Notes: generated from the letters alone by a model not told the origin. DNA of 64,000 bases from Yoonia vestfoldensis SKA53 (GCF_000152785.1 NZ_CH672414.1:2731350-2795349), one strand, 5' to 3'. Positions 8,269-17,113 are shown, counted from the stretch's first letter. Program-made: numbers and translations.

Positions 8269-9102
8269 GTGCAGCAGTCACTATGGATGAACAGGATGAC
8301 GAAAGCCACGCTTTCCAGCACGGATATCGCCGATCTGCCTGTGGCCGATCCGCTGCTTTATGCCTTGGCCAGCCGGGACAGCGATGTCGTGGCGCTGGTG
8401 CGCGATGCGCTGGCGGCGGATCGGGCCAGTCTTGCGTTTCATCCGATTGTCACCACCGACCCTGTGCCGCAGATCGCCTTTCACGAAGGGCTGATCCGGC
8501 TGCATGACGACGCTGGGCGGATCATTCCGGCGGCGCATTTCATGGGGCTGGTCGAAGACACGGCCATGGGCCGCGAGATTGATTGCGTCAGCCTGACGCA
8601 TGCGCTGCGGCACCTGCGGCGCAACCCCACCCTACGCCTGTCGATCAATCTGTCGGCGCGGTCGGTCGCGGATGGCGAATGGCGGCGCATTCTGGATGGG
8701 GGTTTGCGTGACCATGCCCGCCTCGGCGATAGGCTGATTTTCGAGATTAGTGAAACATCCGCCATGATGCTGCCCGATGTGATGATCCGGTTCATGGCCG
8801 AAATGCAGCCCAAGGGCGTGGCCTTTGCGCTGGACGGGTTCGGGGCCGGCATGACCGCGTTTCGCCATCTCAAGGATTTCTTTTTCGACCTTGTGAAGAT
8901 CGACAAAGGCTTTGTGCGCGGCATTGACCAGAATCCCGATAATCAGGTGCTGGCCGAAGCGCTGATCACCGTGGCGCATCATTTCGAAATGTTCGCAATT
9001 GCCGATGGTGTCGAAACCGAGGAAGAGGCGGCATTTCTGCGCAGTATTGGTGCCGATTGCCTGCAAGGCTATCTTTACGGCGTGCCACGTTTCACTTTTT
9101 GA
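8269..9102 (+). CDS. EAL domain protein with degenerate catalytic motifs
   Basis: This 277-residue protein is almost entirely one EAL (cyclic-di-GMP phosphodiesterase) domain. Counting from 8269, EGLIR (73-77) stands in for EALxR, Asn127 lies in INLS, Glu159 in FEIS, Lys210 in VKID and Gln266 in CLQGY. Two metal-site positions are altered: DDFG is DGFG (189-192) and the later EGVE is DGVE (246-249). Hydrolysis of c-di-GMP may therefore be weak or absent, and it may act as a c-di-GMP sensor. No sensory domain is attached. The start is uncertain: GTG 8269, ATG 8287 and ATG 8296 are all possible and none has a strong ribosome-binding site. Confidence 0.85.
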   Translation: MQQSLWMNRMTKATLSSTDIADLPVADPLLYALASRDSDVVALVRDALAADRASLAFHPIVTTDPVPQIAFHEGLIRLHDDAGRIIPAAHFMGLVEDTAMGREIDCVSLTHALRHLRRNPTLRLSINLSARSVADGEWRRILDGGLRDHARLGDRLIFEISETSAMMLPDVMIRFMAEMQPKGVAFALDGFGAGMTAFRHLKDFFFDLVKIDKGFVRGIDQNPDNQVLAEALITVAHHFEMFAIADGVETEEEAAFLRSIGADCLQGYLYGVPRFTF

Positions 9103-9245
9103 CCGCAGCAGTGGCGCGCCCGAAATTGAATTGCCCTCTTTCCTGCAACCCAATAGCATGTCTGAAACGGGAGGAAGTGGGCTTGCGCCGGTCGGCGTGT
9201 AGGCCGCGCGTCCTTTCGGTGGCACAAACCTAAAGGAACTATTCC

Positions 9246-10421
9246 ATGACCAATGTTGTTATCGCATCCGCAGCACGTACCGCTGTCGGCAGCTTCGGTG
9301 GCGCCTTTGCGACCACGCCCGCGCATGATCTTGGGGCGGCTGTCCTGTCAGAGGTTGTCTCCCGTGCAGGCATCGACAAATCCGAAGTGAGCGAGACGAT
9401 CCTTGGTCAGGTCCTGACCGCAGCACAAGGCCAGAACCCCGCCCGTCAGGCGCATATCAACGCCGGTCTGCCGATCGAAGCTGCGGCCTGGAGCATTAAC
9501 CAAGTTTGTGGGTCAGGTCTGCGCGCCGTTGCATTGGGCGCGCAACATATCCAGCTGGGCGATGCCGACATCGTGTTGGCGGGTGGTCAGGAAAACATGA
9601 CGCTCAGCCCGCATGCTGCCTATCTGCGCGCGGGCCAGAAGATGGGCGATATGTCCTATATCGACACGATGATCCGTGACGGGCTGTGGGATGCGTTCAA
9701 CAATTACCACATGGGCCAAACGGCGGAAAACGTGGCCAACCAGTGGCAAATCACCCGCGATATGCAGGATGCATTTGCCGTCGCATCCCAGAACAAGGCC
9801 GAAGCCGCGCAAAAGGCCGGCAAATTCGCGGATGAGATCATGGCGTTTACCGTCAAGACCCGCAAAGGCGATATCATCGTCGACCAGGACGAATATATCC
9901 GCCACGGTGCCACCATCGACGCGATGCAGAAACTGCGCCCCGCCTTTACCAAGGACGGGTCGGTCACGGCGGCCAACGCCTCTGGCCTCAACGACGGGGC
10001 CGCTGCAACCTTGCTCATGTCCATCGAAAACGCCGAAAAGCGCGGGATCGAACCGCTGGCGCGGATCGCGTCTTATGCCACTGCCGGGCTTGACCCGTCG
10101 ATCATGGGTGTGGGGCCTGTCATGGCCAGCCGCAAAGCCTTGGCCAAGGCCGGGTGGAGCGTCGAAGACCTTGATCTGGTCGAGGCGAACGAGGCTTTTG
10201 CCGCACAAGCCTGTGCCGTGAACAAGGACATGGGCTGGGATCCTGCCATCGTCAACGTGAACGGCGGCGCCATCGCCATCGGCCATCCAATCGGCGCATC
10301 CGGCGCGCGCATCCTCAACACCCTGCTGTTCGAGATGAAGCGCCGCGATGCCAAGAAAGGTCTTGCCACGCTGTGCATCGGGGGCGGCATGGGTGTCGCG
10401 CTTTGCGTCGAACGGCTCTGA
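9246..10421 (+). CDS. phaA: Acetyl-CoA acetyltransferase (beta-ketothiolase)
   Basis: This 391-residue thiolase condenses two acetyl-CoA to acetoacetyl-CoA, the first step of polyhydroxybutyrate synthesis. The catalytic residues are visible: nucleophile Cys88 (NQVCGSG), His347 ([11 protein letters not shown]) and the second Cys377 (LCIGGGMG). The start is preceded by AAAGGAACTATTCC. The following phaB confirms the pathway. The 143 bases upstream contain no gene and presumably hold the promoter. No PHB synthase or depolymerase lies in the window. Confidence 0.96.
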   Translation: MTNVVIASAARTAVGSFGGAFATTPAHDLGAAVLSEVVSRAGIDKSEVSETILGQVLTAAQGQNPARQAHINAGLPIEAAAWSINQVCGSGLRAVALGAQHIQLGDADIVLAGGQENMTLSPHAAYLRAGQKMGDMSYIDTMIRDGLWDAFNNYHMGQTAENVANQWQITRDMQDAFAVASQNKAEAAQKAGKFADEIMAFTVKTRKGDIIVDQDEYIRHGATIDAMQKLRPAFTKDGSVTAANASGLNDGAAATLLMSIENAEKRGIEPLARIASYATAGLDPSIMGVGPVMASRKALAKAGWSVEDLDLVEANEAFAAQACAVNKDMGWDPAIVNVNGGAIAIGHPIGASGARILNTLLFEMKRRDAKKGLATLCIGGGMGVALCVERL

Positions 10422-10427
10422 TGACAG

Positions 10428-10450
10428 GGGCGGTCGGTTAACGGCCGCCC
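10428..10450 (+). other. Intercistronic stem-loop between phaA and phaB
   Basis: GGGCGGTCG (10428-10436) pairs with CGGCCGCCC (10442-10450), with one G-T wobble and a five-base loop. There is no T-run after it, so it is more likely an mRNA-stabilising or partial attenuation element than a full terminator. phaB has its own strong ribosome-binding site (GGGAGGAG) downstream. Confidence 0.55.
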
Positions 10451-10480
10451 TGACGACAATAACAACAGGGAGGAGAAACT

Positions 10481-11206
10481 ATGGGACGTGTGGCACTGGT
10501 CACGGGGGGGTCGCGCGGTATTGGCGCGGCGATTTCAACAGCTTTGAAGGATGCAGGCTATACCGTTGCCGCGACCTATGCGGGCAATGACGAAAAGGCA
10601 GCCGCCTTTACCGCCGAAACCGGCATCAAGACCTACAAATGGGATGTCGGCAATTACGAGGCTTGCGCCGCAGGCATCGCCGAGGTCGAGGCTGATCTGG
10701 GGCCGGTCGAAGTGCTGGTCAACAACGCGGGCATCACCCGTGACGCGCCATTCCACAAGATGACGCCGCAGCAATGGCAAGAGGTGATCAATACCAACCT
10801 GTCGGGCGTGTTCAACATGACCCATCCGGTCTGGCCCGGTATGCGCGACCGTAAATTTGGCCGGATCATCACGATTTCGTCGATCAACGGGCAAAAGGGC
10901 CAGTTCGCGCAGGCTAATTATGCCGCTGCCAAGGCCGGTGACATCGGTTTCACCAAGGCGCTGGCACAAGAAGGCGCGCGCGCGGGCATCACTGTCAACG
11001 TCATCGCTCCCGGCTATATCAACACCGAAATGATGAGCACGATCCCCGAAAAAGTCATGAACGAGGTGATTCTGCCGCAGATCCCCGTGGGCCGTCTGGG
11101 CGAGGCATCCGAAATCGCGCGCGCGGTGGTGTTTCTGGCCTCCGATGATGCGGGTTTCGTCACCGGGTCGACGATTTCGGCCAATGGCGGGCAATATATG
11201 TGCTGA
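10481..11206 (+). CDS. phaB: Acetoacetyl-CoA reductase
   Basis: A 241-residue NADPH-dependent SDR that reduces acetoacetyl-CoA to (R)-3-hydroxybutyryl-CoA, the PHB monomer. The cofactor motif TGGSRGIG is at residues 8-15, NNAG at 81-84, and the catalytic Ser134, Tyr147 and Lys151 (YAAAK) are in place. The conserved SSINGQKGQFGQ-like segment (here with FAQ) is characteristic of PhaB. GGGAGGAG lies seven bases before the ATG. A strong terminator follows, so phaA-phaB form a closed two-gene unit. Confidence 0.96.
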   Translation: MGRVALVTGGSRGIGAAISTALKDAGYTVAATYAGNDEKAAAFTAETGIKTYKWDVGNYEACAAGIAEVEADLGPVEVLVNNAGITRDAPFHKMTPQQWQEVINTNLSGVFNMTHPVWPGMRDRKFGRIITISSINGQKGQFAQANYAAAKAGDIGFTKALAQEGARAGITVNVIAPGYINTEMMSTIPEKVMNEVILPQIPVGRLGEASEIARAVVFLASDDAGFVTGSTISANGGQYMC

Positions 11207-11228
11207 CCACAGTCAGTGCAGAATGATG

Positions 11229-11262
11229 AAAGGCCGCGCCATCATTGCGCGGCCTTTTTGTT
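11229..11262 (+). terminator. Rho-independent terminator after phaB
   Basis: AAGGCCGCGC (11230-11239) pairs perfectly with GCGCGGCCTT (11247-11256) around a seven-base loop, followed by a T-run at 11255-11259. An A-run on the other side means it could also serve the convergent minus-strand YdcH-like gene. Confidence 0.9.
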
Positions 11263-11298
11263 TACGCTGGCAGCCCGTGGGCCGGCATCAGCGTCTAT

Positions 11299-11466
11299 TC
11301 AATGGGTTGCAAGACGGGTGATCTCCTCCTTGATCTGCAACTTTTTCTTCTTGAGTTTTGCCAGCTCAAGATCATCAACGCCGGGCGCGCGTTGCATCAC
11401 CTCGACATGGTCGGAGAGGGTTTGGTGCTTTTTCTTCAGTTCCTGCAAATGCGAACTCAAGCTCAT
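11299..11466 (-). CDS. YdcH family protein (DUF465)
   Basis: This 55-residue highly charged, helical protein starts MSLSSHLQELKKKHQTLSDH and has the short coiled-coil character of the YdcH/DUF465 family, with a Lys-rich run KLKKKKLQIKEEI near the end. The function of the family is not known. The ATG at 11466 has an excellent ribosome-binding site (GGAGGA); an earlier in-frame start at 11541 lacks one and adds 25 atypical residues. It stands alone between the phaB terminator and the tRNA methyltransferase gene. Confidence 0.9.
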   Translation of the reverse strand: MSLSSHLQELKKKHQTLSDHVEVMQRAPGVDDLELAKLKKKKLQIKEEITRLATH

Positions 11467-11583
11467 GATCTTCCTCCTGCTGGTTAAACGTAACGGAATT
11501 GCAACACGTTTCCGCCTGTCTGTCACGCGGCAGTGCAGCAATTCCCCCTATTTGCATTTCACCAGCCAGAACTTGCCAAAACA

Positions 11584-12360
11584 TTAACGGCCCATAGGCA
11601 GATCGGCGCCGCTGCGTAAAATAGCGCCGACCAGCGGGGTATAGCTGTCCTTGTCGCCGTCATGCGCGATGCCTATGTGCGTTTCCAGCGCGGGCAGCAG
11701 GCAGAACGGTGCGCGCCCTTCCTGCCTTGCGCGCAGGATGAATAGCCCCGGCGCCCGCGCGGTGCGCCCCGCGATGGGCAAAACCACCACTGAGCCCAGC
11801 CGTCCTTGCAGGGCTGACAGAACCTCGGGCAGGCGTTCGATACGCTGGATCAGGGTCAAATAGCCTTTGGGCGCAAGCCGGCGCGCGCCAATGTCCAGCC
11901 AATCCGCCAAGGGCGTGTCGCCCCCCAGCGCGGTATCGCGGCCGGGATCGCTGGCCGCTGTGCCACTGTCACGGTCGAAATAGGGCGGGTTCATGATGAC
12001 ATGATCGAATCGTCTCTGGCGCAGACCCGCAGGCAGCGTGCGCAGATCGGCGGTGATCACCTCCAGCGGCAGATCATTTGCAGCGGCATTGCGCCGCGCA
12101 AGATCCGCATATTCGGTCTGCACTTCGACGCCAGTCAGCGCCAGCCCCGGCACCCGCCGCCCCAGACACAAGGCCGCCGTGCCCACCCCACACCCGAGTT
12201 CCAGCACCGATTGGCCGGCGCGCGCGGCGATACTGGCGGCCAGCAGCACAGGATCGACGCCTGCACGATAGCCGTGGCGCGGCTGCAAAATCTGCAAACG
12301 CCCGCCCAAAAAGGCGTCACAGGTCACATCCTCAGCCACGCCCCAGATCAATCTCGCCAT
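11584..12360 (-). CDS. tRNA1(Val) A37 N6-methyltransferase-like protein (YfiC/TrmN6 type)
   Basis: A 258-residue class I SAM-dependent methyltransferase. The SAM-binding motif LELGCGVG is at residues 53-60, an acidic GVEVQTEYADLARRN follows, and the adenine N6-methylase motif NPPYF is at 124-128. The N-terminal segment FLGGRLQILQPRHGYRAGVDPVLLAA is strongly reminiscent of YfiC/TrmN6. It probably methylates A37 of a tRNA, though specificity is inferred. Its start lies 29 bases inside the end of the upstream DUF2007 gene. Confidence 0.87.
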   Translation of the reverse strand: MARLIWGVAEDVTCDAFLGGRLQILQPRHGYRAGVDPVLLAASIAARAGQSVLELGCGVGTAALCLGRRVPGLALTGVEVQTEYADLARRNAAANDLPLEVITADLRTLPAGLRQRRFDHVIMNPPYFDRDSGTAASDPGRDTALGGDTPLADWLDIGARRLAPKGYLTLIQRIERLPEVLSALQGRLGSVVVLPIAGRTARAPGLFILRARQEGRAPFCLLPALETHIGIAHDGDKDSYTPLVGAILRSGADLPMGR

Positions 12361-12550
12361 CGCGCATCACGGCTTCGGCCATGAACAAGTCGCGGTCATG
12401 CACCATCAGGCGGCGCGGCATGATGCCGATACTGCCTTCCATGATGCTCATATTGTCGTCGAAGGTGAACCAGTCTATACCTTCCGCGTCTAACAGGGCG
12501 GTTGCAAAGGCGATGACGGTCACGTCATTGGTGCGTAAAAGCTCTTTCAT
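12332..12550 (-). CDS. DUF2007 domain protein
   Basis: This 72-residue protein starts MKELLRTNDVTVIAFATALLDAEGIDWF and resembles the small DUF2007 family, a ferredoxin-like fold sometimes described as a putative signal transducer. Residues MIVHD-like MPRRLMVHDRDL fit the core. A TTG at 12556 would add two residues; the ATG at 12550 is preferred. It overlaps the tRNA methyltransferase gene by 29 bases on the same strand and is transcribed divergently from the prenyl synthase. Function unknown. Confidence 0.82.
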   Translation of the reverse strand: MKELLRTNDVTVIAFATALLDAEGIDWFTFDDNMSIMEGSIGIMPRRLMVHDRDLFMAEAVMRDGEIDLGRG

Positions 12551-12605
12551 ACCCAAGGATTACGGCGGCGCTCCGCCCTTGTCCATTCACATGACGGAAC
12601 CTTGT

Positions 12606-13604
12606 ATGAGCCTCGATCACGCCGCCACCAAACCCCATGAACAATTGGCGGCCGCCTTGGCGGATGACCTGACAGCGGTCAATGCGATGATCCGCGACCG
12701 CATGGCCTCTGAACATGCACCACGCATCCCACAGGTCACCGCCCATCTGGTCGAGGCGGGCGGCAAACGCCTGCGCCCGATGCTGACCTTGGCTGCTGCG
12801 CGGATGTGTGGCTATGACGGGCCTTACCATATCCATCTGGCGGCAACGGTGGAATTCATCCACACCGCCACCCTGCTGCATGATGATGTGGTCGACGAAA
12901 GCAGCCAGCGGCGCGGTCGCCCCACGGCGAACCTGCTCTGGGACAATACATCCAGCGTGCTGGTCGGCGATTACCTGTTCGCGCGATCGTTCCAGTTGAT
13001 GGTGGAAACAGGCTCATTGCGGGTACTCGATATCCTTGCCAACGCCTCGGCCACGATCGCCGAAGGCGAGGTGCTGCAATTGACCGCCGCCGCCGATCTG
13101 GCCACGACCGAAGACATCTACATCAAGGTCGTGCGCGGCAAGACCGCCGCCCTGTTTTCCGCCGCGATGGAAGTCGGCGGCGAGATTGCAGGACAAGACC
13201 CTGCCATCAAACAGGCTTTGTTCGATTACGGCGATGCCTTGGGCATATCGTTCCAGATCGTCGATGACCTACTGGATTACGGCGGCACCAAGGCCACCGG
13301 CAAGAATGTAGGCGACGATTTCCGCGAACGCAAACTGACCCTGCCGGTGATCCGCGCGGTTGCGGCTGCGGATGCCGATGAACGCGCCTTTTGGGAACGG
13401 ACGATTCAAAAGGGCCGTCAGCAAGACGGTGATCTGGATCATGCGATTGCCCTGCTGCACCGGCACGGCACGCTGGAAAGCACCCGTCAGGATGCGATTC
13501 TCTGGGCGGCCAAGGCCAAGGAGGCGCTGGGCGTCATCCCCGACCATGCGCTGAAAACCATGCTGGTCGATCTGGCCGATTATGTCGTCGCCCGGCTGAC
13601 CTGA
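12606..13604 (+). CDS. ispB: Polyprenyl (probably decaprenyl) diphosphate synthase
   Basis: A 332-residue trans-prenyltransferase that elongates isoprenoid diphosphates to the side chain of ubiquinone. First Asp-rich motif DDVVD at 93-97, second DDLLD at 220-224, and the FARM-preceding GGKRLRPML at 52-60 are present. Alphaproteobacteria use Q10, so a decaprenyl product is inferred. The start is ATG 12606; ATG 12591 would add five residues, and a much longer upstream reading is an artefact of the antisense methyltransferase region. Neither start has a clear ribosome-binding site. It is divergent from the DUF2007 gene and convergent with the TRAP receptor. Confidence 0.93.
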   Translation: MSLDHAATKPHEQLAAALADDLTAVNAMIRDRMASEHAPRIPQVTAHLVEAGGKRLRPMLTLAAARMCGYDGPYHIHLAATVEFIHTATLLHDDVVDESSQRRGRPTANLLWDNTSSVLVGDYLFARSFQLMVETGSLRVLDILANASATIAEGEVLQLTAAADLATTEDIYIKVVRGKTAALFSAAMEVGGEIAGQDPAIKQALFDYGDALGISFQIVDDLLDYGGTKATGKNVGDDFRERKLTLPVIRAVAAADADERAFWERTIQKGRQQDGDLDHAIALLHRHGTLESTRQDAILWAAKAKEALGVIPDHALKTMLVDLADYVVARLT

Positions 13605-13611
13605 CACCGCG

Positions 13612-13681
13612 CATTTCTTATTTCCAAAAATACTCCGGGGTGAACCCCGGATCTAATCCGGGGGAGGGGCAGAGCCCCTTT
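13612..13681. terminator. Hairpin-rich intergenic element between convergent genes
   Basis: The 79-base gap between the prenyl synthase and the TRAP receptor contains CCGGGG-TGAA-CCCCGG (13635-13650) and a second GGGGC-AGA-GCCCC (13676-side) stem. Read on the minus strand it ends GGAGTATTTTTGGAAATAAG, a T-rich tail, and resembles the GGGGAGTATTT element after rlmH. It is probably a bidirectional terminator and a member of a second subtype of the local dispersed repeats. Confidence 0.6.
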
Positions 13682-13683
13682 CT

Positions 13684-14709
13684 TTATTGCCCGATATTTG
13701 CCTCCACCGCGAATTGTGCCGCCGCGACCAGCGCCGCACCGTCATAGCCTTTGGCGTCCATCTCCGCGATCCAGCGGCTGGTGACACCGGCACCAACAGC
13801 CATGATTTCTGCGGTCTGCGCCGCCGAAAGTTCGGCAATCGTGTTGCCGCTGGCAGCCATCACATCGCGGCCTACGGCATCGCCCGTATCATGCGCGCGC
13901 CCGGCCCAGCGGCTGGCCATCAGGCCGGAATTGGCGTCGATCACCGCGCGCAGATCATCGGGCAGCGCGTCATAGGTCGCCTTGTTCATCGCCCACAGGA
14001 AATACAGGTTATACAGCGACCGGTCGCCCGCCACATCGGTATGGCTGTCGGTCAATTCATCCAGCTTCAGCGACGGGGCCTGTTCCCAAGGGATCACGCC
14101 GCCATCGACGACACCGCGTGCAATCGCCTCGGGGAATTGCGGCACGGGCATGCCGACGGGCGATGCGCCCAGTTCTTCCAGCAACAATGTCGCGGTGCGC
14201 GACGGGCCGCGCAGTTTCAGCCCGGCGAAATCTTCTATCGTCGCGGGCGCGTCCCCGCGTTTGTGTAAAATACCGGGGCCATGCATATGGGCGGCGATGA
14301 TATGGATGTCGGCGAAGTCATCCATCAGGTAATCCTGCGTGAATTCCCACGCCGCCGCACTCGCCTCTTGTGCCGATTTGGTGGTCATGAAGGGCAGTTC
14401 CAGCGCCTCGGCCTCGGGAAAGCGGTTGGGCTGATAGCCGGGGATTACCCAGCCGCCATCAATCGCACCGTCGCGGATCAGGTCATATTGGTTGGTGGCG
14501 GACCCGCCCAATTGCATAAAAGGGTATATTTCGACCTTGATCCGCCCGCCGGATTGTTCGGCAATCGCGTCGGCCCAAGGCTGCATGAAATAGGTCGGGT
14601 TGGCACTGGCGGGCGCAACAAAGTGCTGGAACCGCAATGTGACCTCTTGGGCAAAGGCGGGTGTCGTCAGCACCAGCAAAGCCAGCGTGGCATGGGAGAG
14701 CAGGTGCAT
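13684..14709 (-). CDS. TRAP transporter substrate-binding protein (DctP family)
   Basis: This periplasmic solute receptor (341 residues) has a clear signal peptide (MHLLSHATLALLVLTTPAFA) followed by the DctP fold: RFQHFVAPASANP near the N-terminus, AIAEQSGGRIKVEIYP, and the ligand-carboxylate region GLKLRGPSRTATLLLEELGASPVGMP with the conserved Arg. Related receptors bind organic acids. Start ATG 14709 has AGGA at a seven-base spacing. No dctQ or dctM membrane genes are adjacent, so it is an orphan receptor here. Confidence 0.92.
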   Translation of the reverse strand: MHLLSHATLALLVLTTPAFAQEVTLRFQHFVAPASANPTYFMQPWADAIAEQSGGRIKVEIYPFMQLGGSATNQYDLIRDGAIDGGWVIPGYQPNRFPEAEALELPFMTTKSAQEASAAAWEFTQDYLMDDFADIHIIAAHMHGPGILHKRGDAPATIEDFAGLKLRGPSRTATLLLEELGASPVGMPVPQFPEAIARGVVDGGVIPWEQAPSLKLDELTDSHTDVAGDRSLYNLYFLWAMNKATYDALPDDLRAVIDANSGLMASRWAGRAHDTGDAVGRDVMAASGNTIAELSAAQTAEIMAVGAGVTSRWIAEMDAKGYDGAALVAAAQFAVEANIGQ

Positions 14710-14797
14710 CGCGTGCATCCTTTCATGATAATGGGGGGGGAAAGGTGTCGCCGCTAGCAACGGCACAAAGATAACGAAGCGCCCCGCGATTGCAAGA

Positions 14798-16297
14798 TCA
14801 CACTGCGAAAAGCGGAAATGTCATGCCCAAAGCCCAGCCTAGAAACACGCCAAGGCCCACGCCCGCCGCGATCGGCCGCTGCGTCGCCCGCCCGATCCAG
14901 CCGCCCAATGTGCCGAACAGCACAAAGAACAACAAGATGATCGGCAGGATCAGCAGCAGGAAAAACAGCCCCTCGATATCCAGCGCCGTGGCGATGCCAA
15001 GCGAGACCAGCGCATTGGTGCGCACCACCAGCACCCGCCACAAAGGCGCGCGGCCTGCTTCGGTCAGATAGGCATCGGCCAGCATGAACGGCACCGCCCC
15101 CGCCGCGATGGCAAGCACGATCCATATCCGCGCACCGATGGCGAAAAAGGAGGCCACATAGATGTCCAGCATGCTTCCGAAAACGCCGATGCAGAACACC
15201 GCGATCGGCAGCGCCAGCAGCAATCCTGTCGCGTCCCAGCGCAAGGCCCCCGCGCGGGCAAGAAACGAAAGTCCAATCAGCCCGAACAGCGCGAAATGCA
15301 AGGCAAGGTAATCCGCGACCAGCACAGGCAGAAATCCGATCTCGAACGGCCACAGGATCAGCGGCGTCAGGATCGTCGGCACCAAGCTCGCAGCCCAGAA
15401 CGCGCCCCGCGGCAACCGCTTGGGTGGTTTGGCCGCACGCAAAGGCCGCGCCAGCTGCGCCAAGGGCCATGCGAGGGCGGTCACACTGACGATCAGCAGC
15501 GCGATCCAGCCACCGCGTGCGGCGACGGGCGTATCGTGCGGGCGGGCGAACACCGCGTTCAGCCAGTCGCGTGTCTCAACCATGCTGGTCGGAGCATAGA
15601 GCACGCCGACATGTTCCACCGACGGGGCCAGCACCGCGCGCCGCCCTGTCCCTGCCGCCGGATCGCCCAAGGTCTGCGCGAAACGCGCGTCAGGGTCGCT
15701 CAAGCGTAGGACGCGCAGCCCCTCGGCCGCCAGTGCGGTTTCCCATGCGCCGTTGATGACCAGCAGATTGGCGGGCGCATCCGCCGTCACTGCGGTCGAG
15801 AACATGGATACCGCCACGGTCGCATCCACGCGGCTGTCAGCGATGGCTTGGCGTACAATGATGTCGGACGCCATCGAATGACCCAGCAGCGCCAATTGCC
15901 CGTTCGCACCGTGTAGGCCCAAGCTTGCGTCAATCACGCGGCCCAATTCCGCGACCAAGAGCCGCGTGGTGCCGTCGACCGATGCCACATCGCCCGACAT
16001 TGGCACCGGATTGCGCCCATGCCCTTCCAGATCATAGCTGGCAACGATGTAACCTGCCTGCGCCAGCGTCTGTGCAAAACCGATCATCAACTGGCGCGAT
16101 CCGGCAAAGCCATGGGCGATCACGACCACGGGGGCGTCGGTGACATCGGGCCGCGATACCACGGTCACAGGGGTTTCGCCCACGGCCAGGTCGGATGTGA
16201 CCAGCCCCGCGCCTGCCTGTTCCAGCCGGAATATCGACAGGCCCGCAAGGGCCAGTGACACGATCAGGACAAGCCAAGGCCAGAAGCGGTGCCCCAT
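14798..16297 (-). CDS. Alpha/beta hydrolase fused to a C-terminal multi-pass membrane domain
   Basis: A 499-residue two-part protein. After an N-terminal membrane anchor (about 6-23), residues 50-255 form an alpha/beta hydrolase: oxyanion segment VVIAHGFAGS (58-67), nucleophile Ser141 in GHSMA, and a likely catalytic His229. From about residue 260 to the end there are roughly seven to eight hydrophobic helices with no domain I recognise. The combination suggests a membrane lipase/esterase or acyl-transfer enzyme acting on a lipid or exported substrate, but that is inference. Its start lies three bases after the map stop, so the two genes are cotranscribed. Confidence 0.75.
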   Translation of the reverse strand: MGHRFWPWLVLIVSLALAGLSIFRLEQAGAGLVTSDLAVGETPVTVVSRPDVTDAPVVVIAHGFAGSRQLMIGFAQTLAQAGYIVASYDLEGHGRNPVPMSGDVASVDGTTRLLVAELGRVIDASLGLHGANGQLALLGHSMASDIIVRQAIADSRVDATVAVSMFSTAVTADAPANLLVINGAWETALAAEGLRVLRLSDPDARFAQTLGDPAAGTGRRAVLAPSVEHVGVLYAPTSMVETRDWLNAVFARPHDTPVAARGGWIALLIVSVTALAWPLAQLARPLRAAKPPKRLPRGAFWAASLVPTILTPLILWPFEIGFLPVLVADYLALHFALFGLIGLSFLARAGALRWDATGLLLALPIAVFCIGVFGSMLDIYVASFFAIGARIWIVLAIAAGAVPFMLADAYLTEAGRAPLWRVLVVRTNALVSLGIATALDIEGLFFLLLILPIILLFFVLFGTLGGWIGRATQRPIAAGVGLGVFLGWALGMTFPLFAV

Positions 16298-16300
16298 CGC

Positions 16301-17113
16301 TCAGGCGGGATAGGTCGGGTGGAACAGCCCCTTGGGCGAAGTGGTAAAGATCTCGCACCCGTCGGCGGTAATCCCCACCGAATGTTCAAACTGCGCCGAA
16401 AGCGATTTGTCGCGTGTCACAGCGGTCCAGTCATCGGCCAGGACCTTGGTTTCAGGGCGGCCAAGGTTGATCATCGGCTCGATGGTAAAGAACATGCCTT
16501 CTTCCAGCACGGCCCCGGTACCGGCGCGCCCGTAATGCAGCACATTGGGCGGCGCATGAAACACGCGGCCCAAGCCATGCCCGCAGAAATCGCGCACAAC
16601 CGACATCCGGTGGCTTTCGGCATAGGCCTGGATCGCATGGCCGATATCGCCAAAGGTATTGCCGGGCTTGGCGGCGGCGATCCCTTTCATCAAGGCGGCA
16701 TGGGTCACGTCGATCAGCCGTTCGGCCTTGCGCGATACGCTGCCCGCAACATACATCCGGCTGGTGTCGCCATACCATCCATCCACGATGACAGTGACGT
16801 CGATGTTCAGAATATCGCCATCCTTTAACACCTTGTCGCCGGGGATGCCGTGGCAGACGACGTGATTGACCGAAATGCAGCTGGCGTGCTGATAACCCTT
16901 ATAGCCGATGGTCGCGGAGATCGCACCGGCGTCGGCGACCATCTGGGTGATCAGGCGGTCCAGCTCACCCGTGGTCTGGCCAGGGGTCACATGCCCTGCT
17001 ATCTCGTCAAGGATCATGGCCGCCAGCGCGCCGGCCTTGGCCATGCCGTCGAAATCGGCGGGTTCATAAATCCGGATGCCGTCTTTGGTCATGCGGCCTT
17101 TGTTGGTGTCCAC
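16301..17113 (-). CDS. map: Type I methionine aminopeptidase
   Basis: This 270-residue metalloenzyme removes the initiator Met from nascent proteins. All five metal ligands expected from E. coli MAP are present: Asp105 and Asp116 (NIDVTVIVDGWYGDTS), His179 (FCGHGLGR), Glu212 (TIEPM) and Glu243 (QFEHSVG). The start is taken as GTG 17113, with AGGA eight bases upstream; ATG 17092 (MTKDG) is an alternative with AAAGG four bases upstream. The hydrolase gene follows after three bases. Confidence 0.96.
   Translation of the reverse strand: MDTNKGRMTKDGIRIYEPADFDGMAKAGALAAMILDEIAGHVTPGQTTGELDRLITQMVADAGAISATIGYKGYQHASCISVNHVVCHGIPGDKVLKDGDILNIDVTVIVDGWYGDTSRMYVAGSVSRKAERLIDVTHAALMKGIAAAKPGNTFGDIGHAIQAYAESHRMSVVRDFCGHGLGRVFHAPPNVLHYGRAGTGAVLEEGMFFTIEPMINLGRPETKVLADDWTAVTRDKSLSAQFEHSVGITADGCEIFTTSPKGLFHPTYPA

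Noticed and set aside
12078-12605. N-terminal extension of the prenyl synthase frame to 12078
   Set aside because: The extra residues are Arg/Pro-rich, lie opposite the tRNA methyltransferase and DUF2007 genes, and no prenyl synthase has such an extension.
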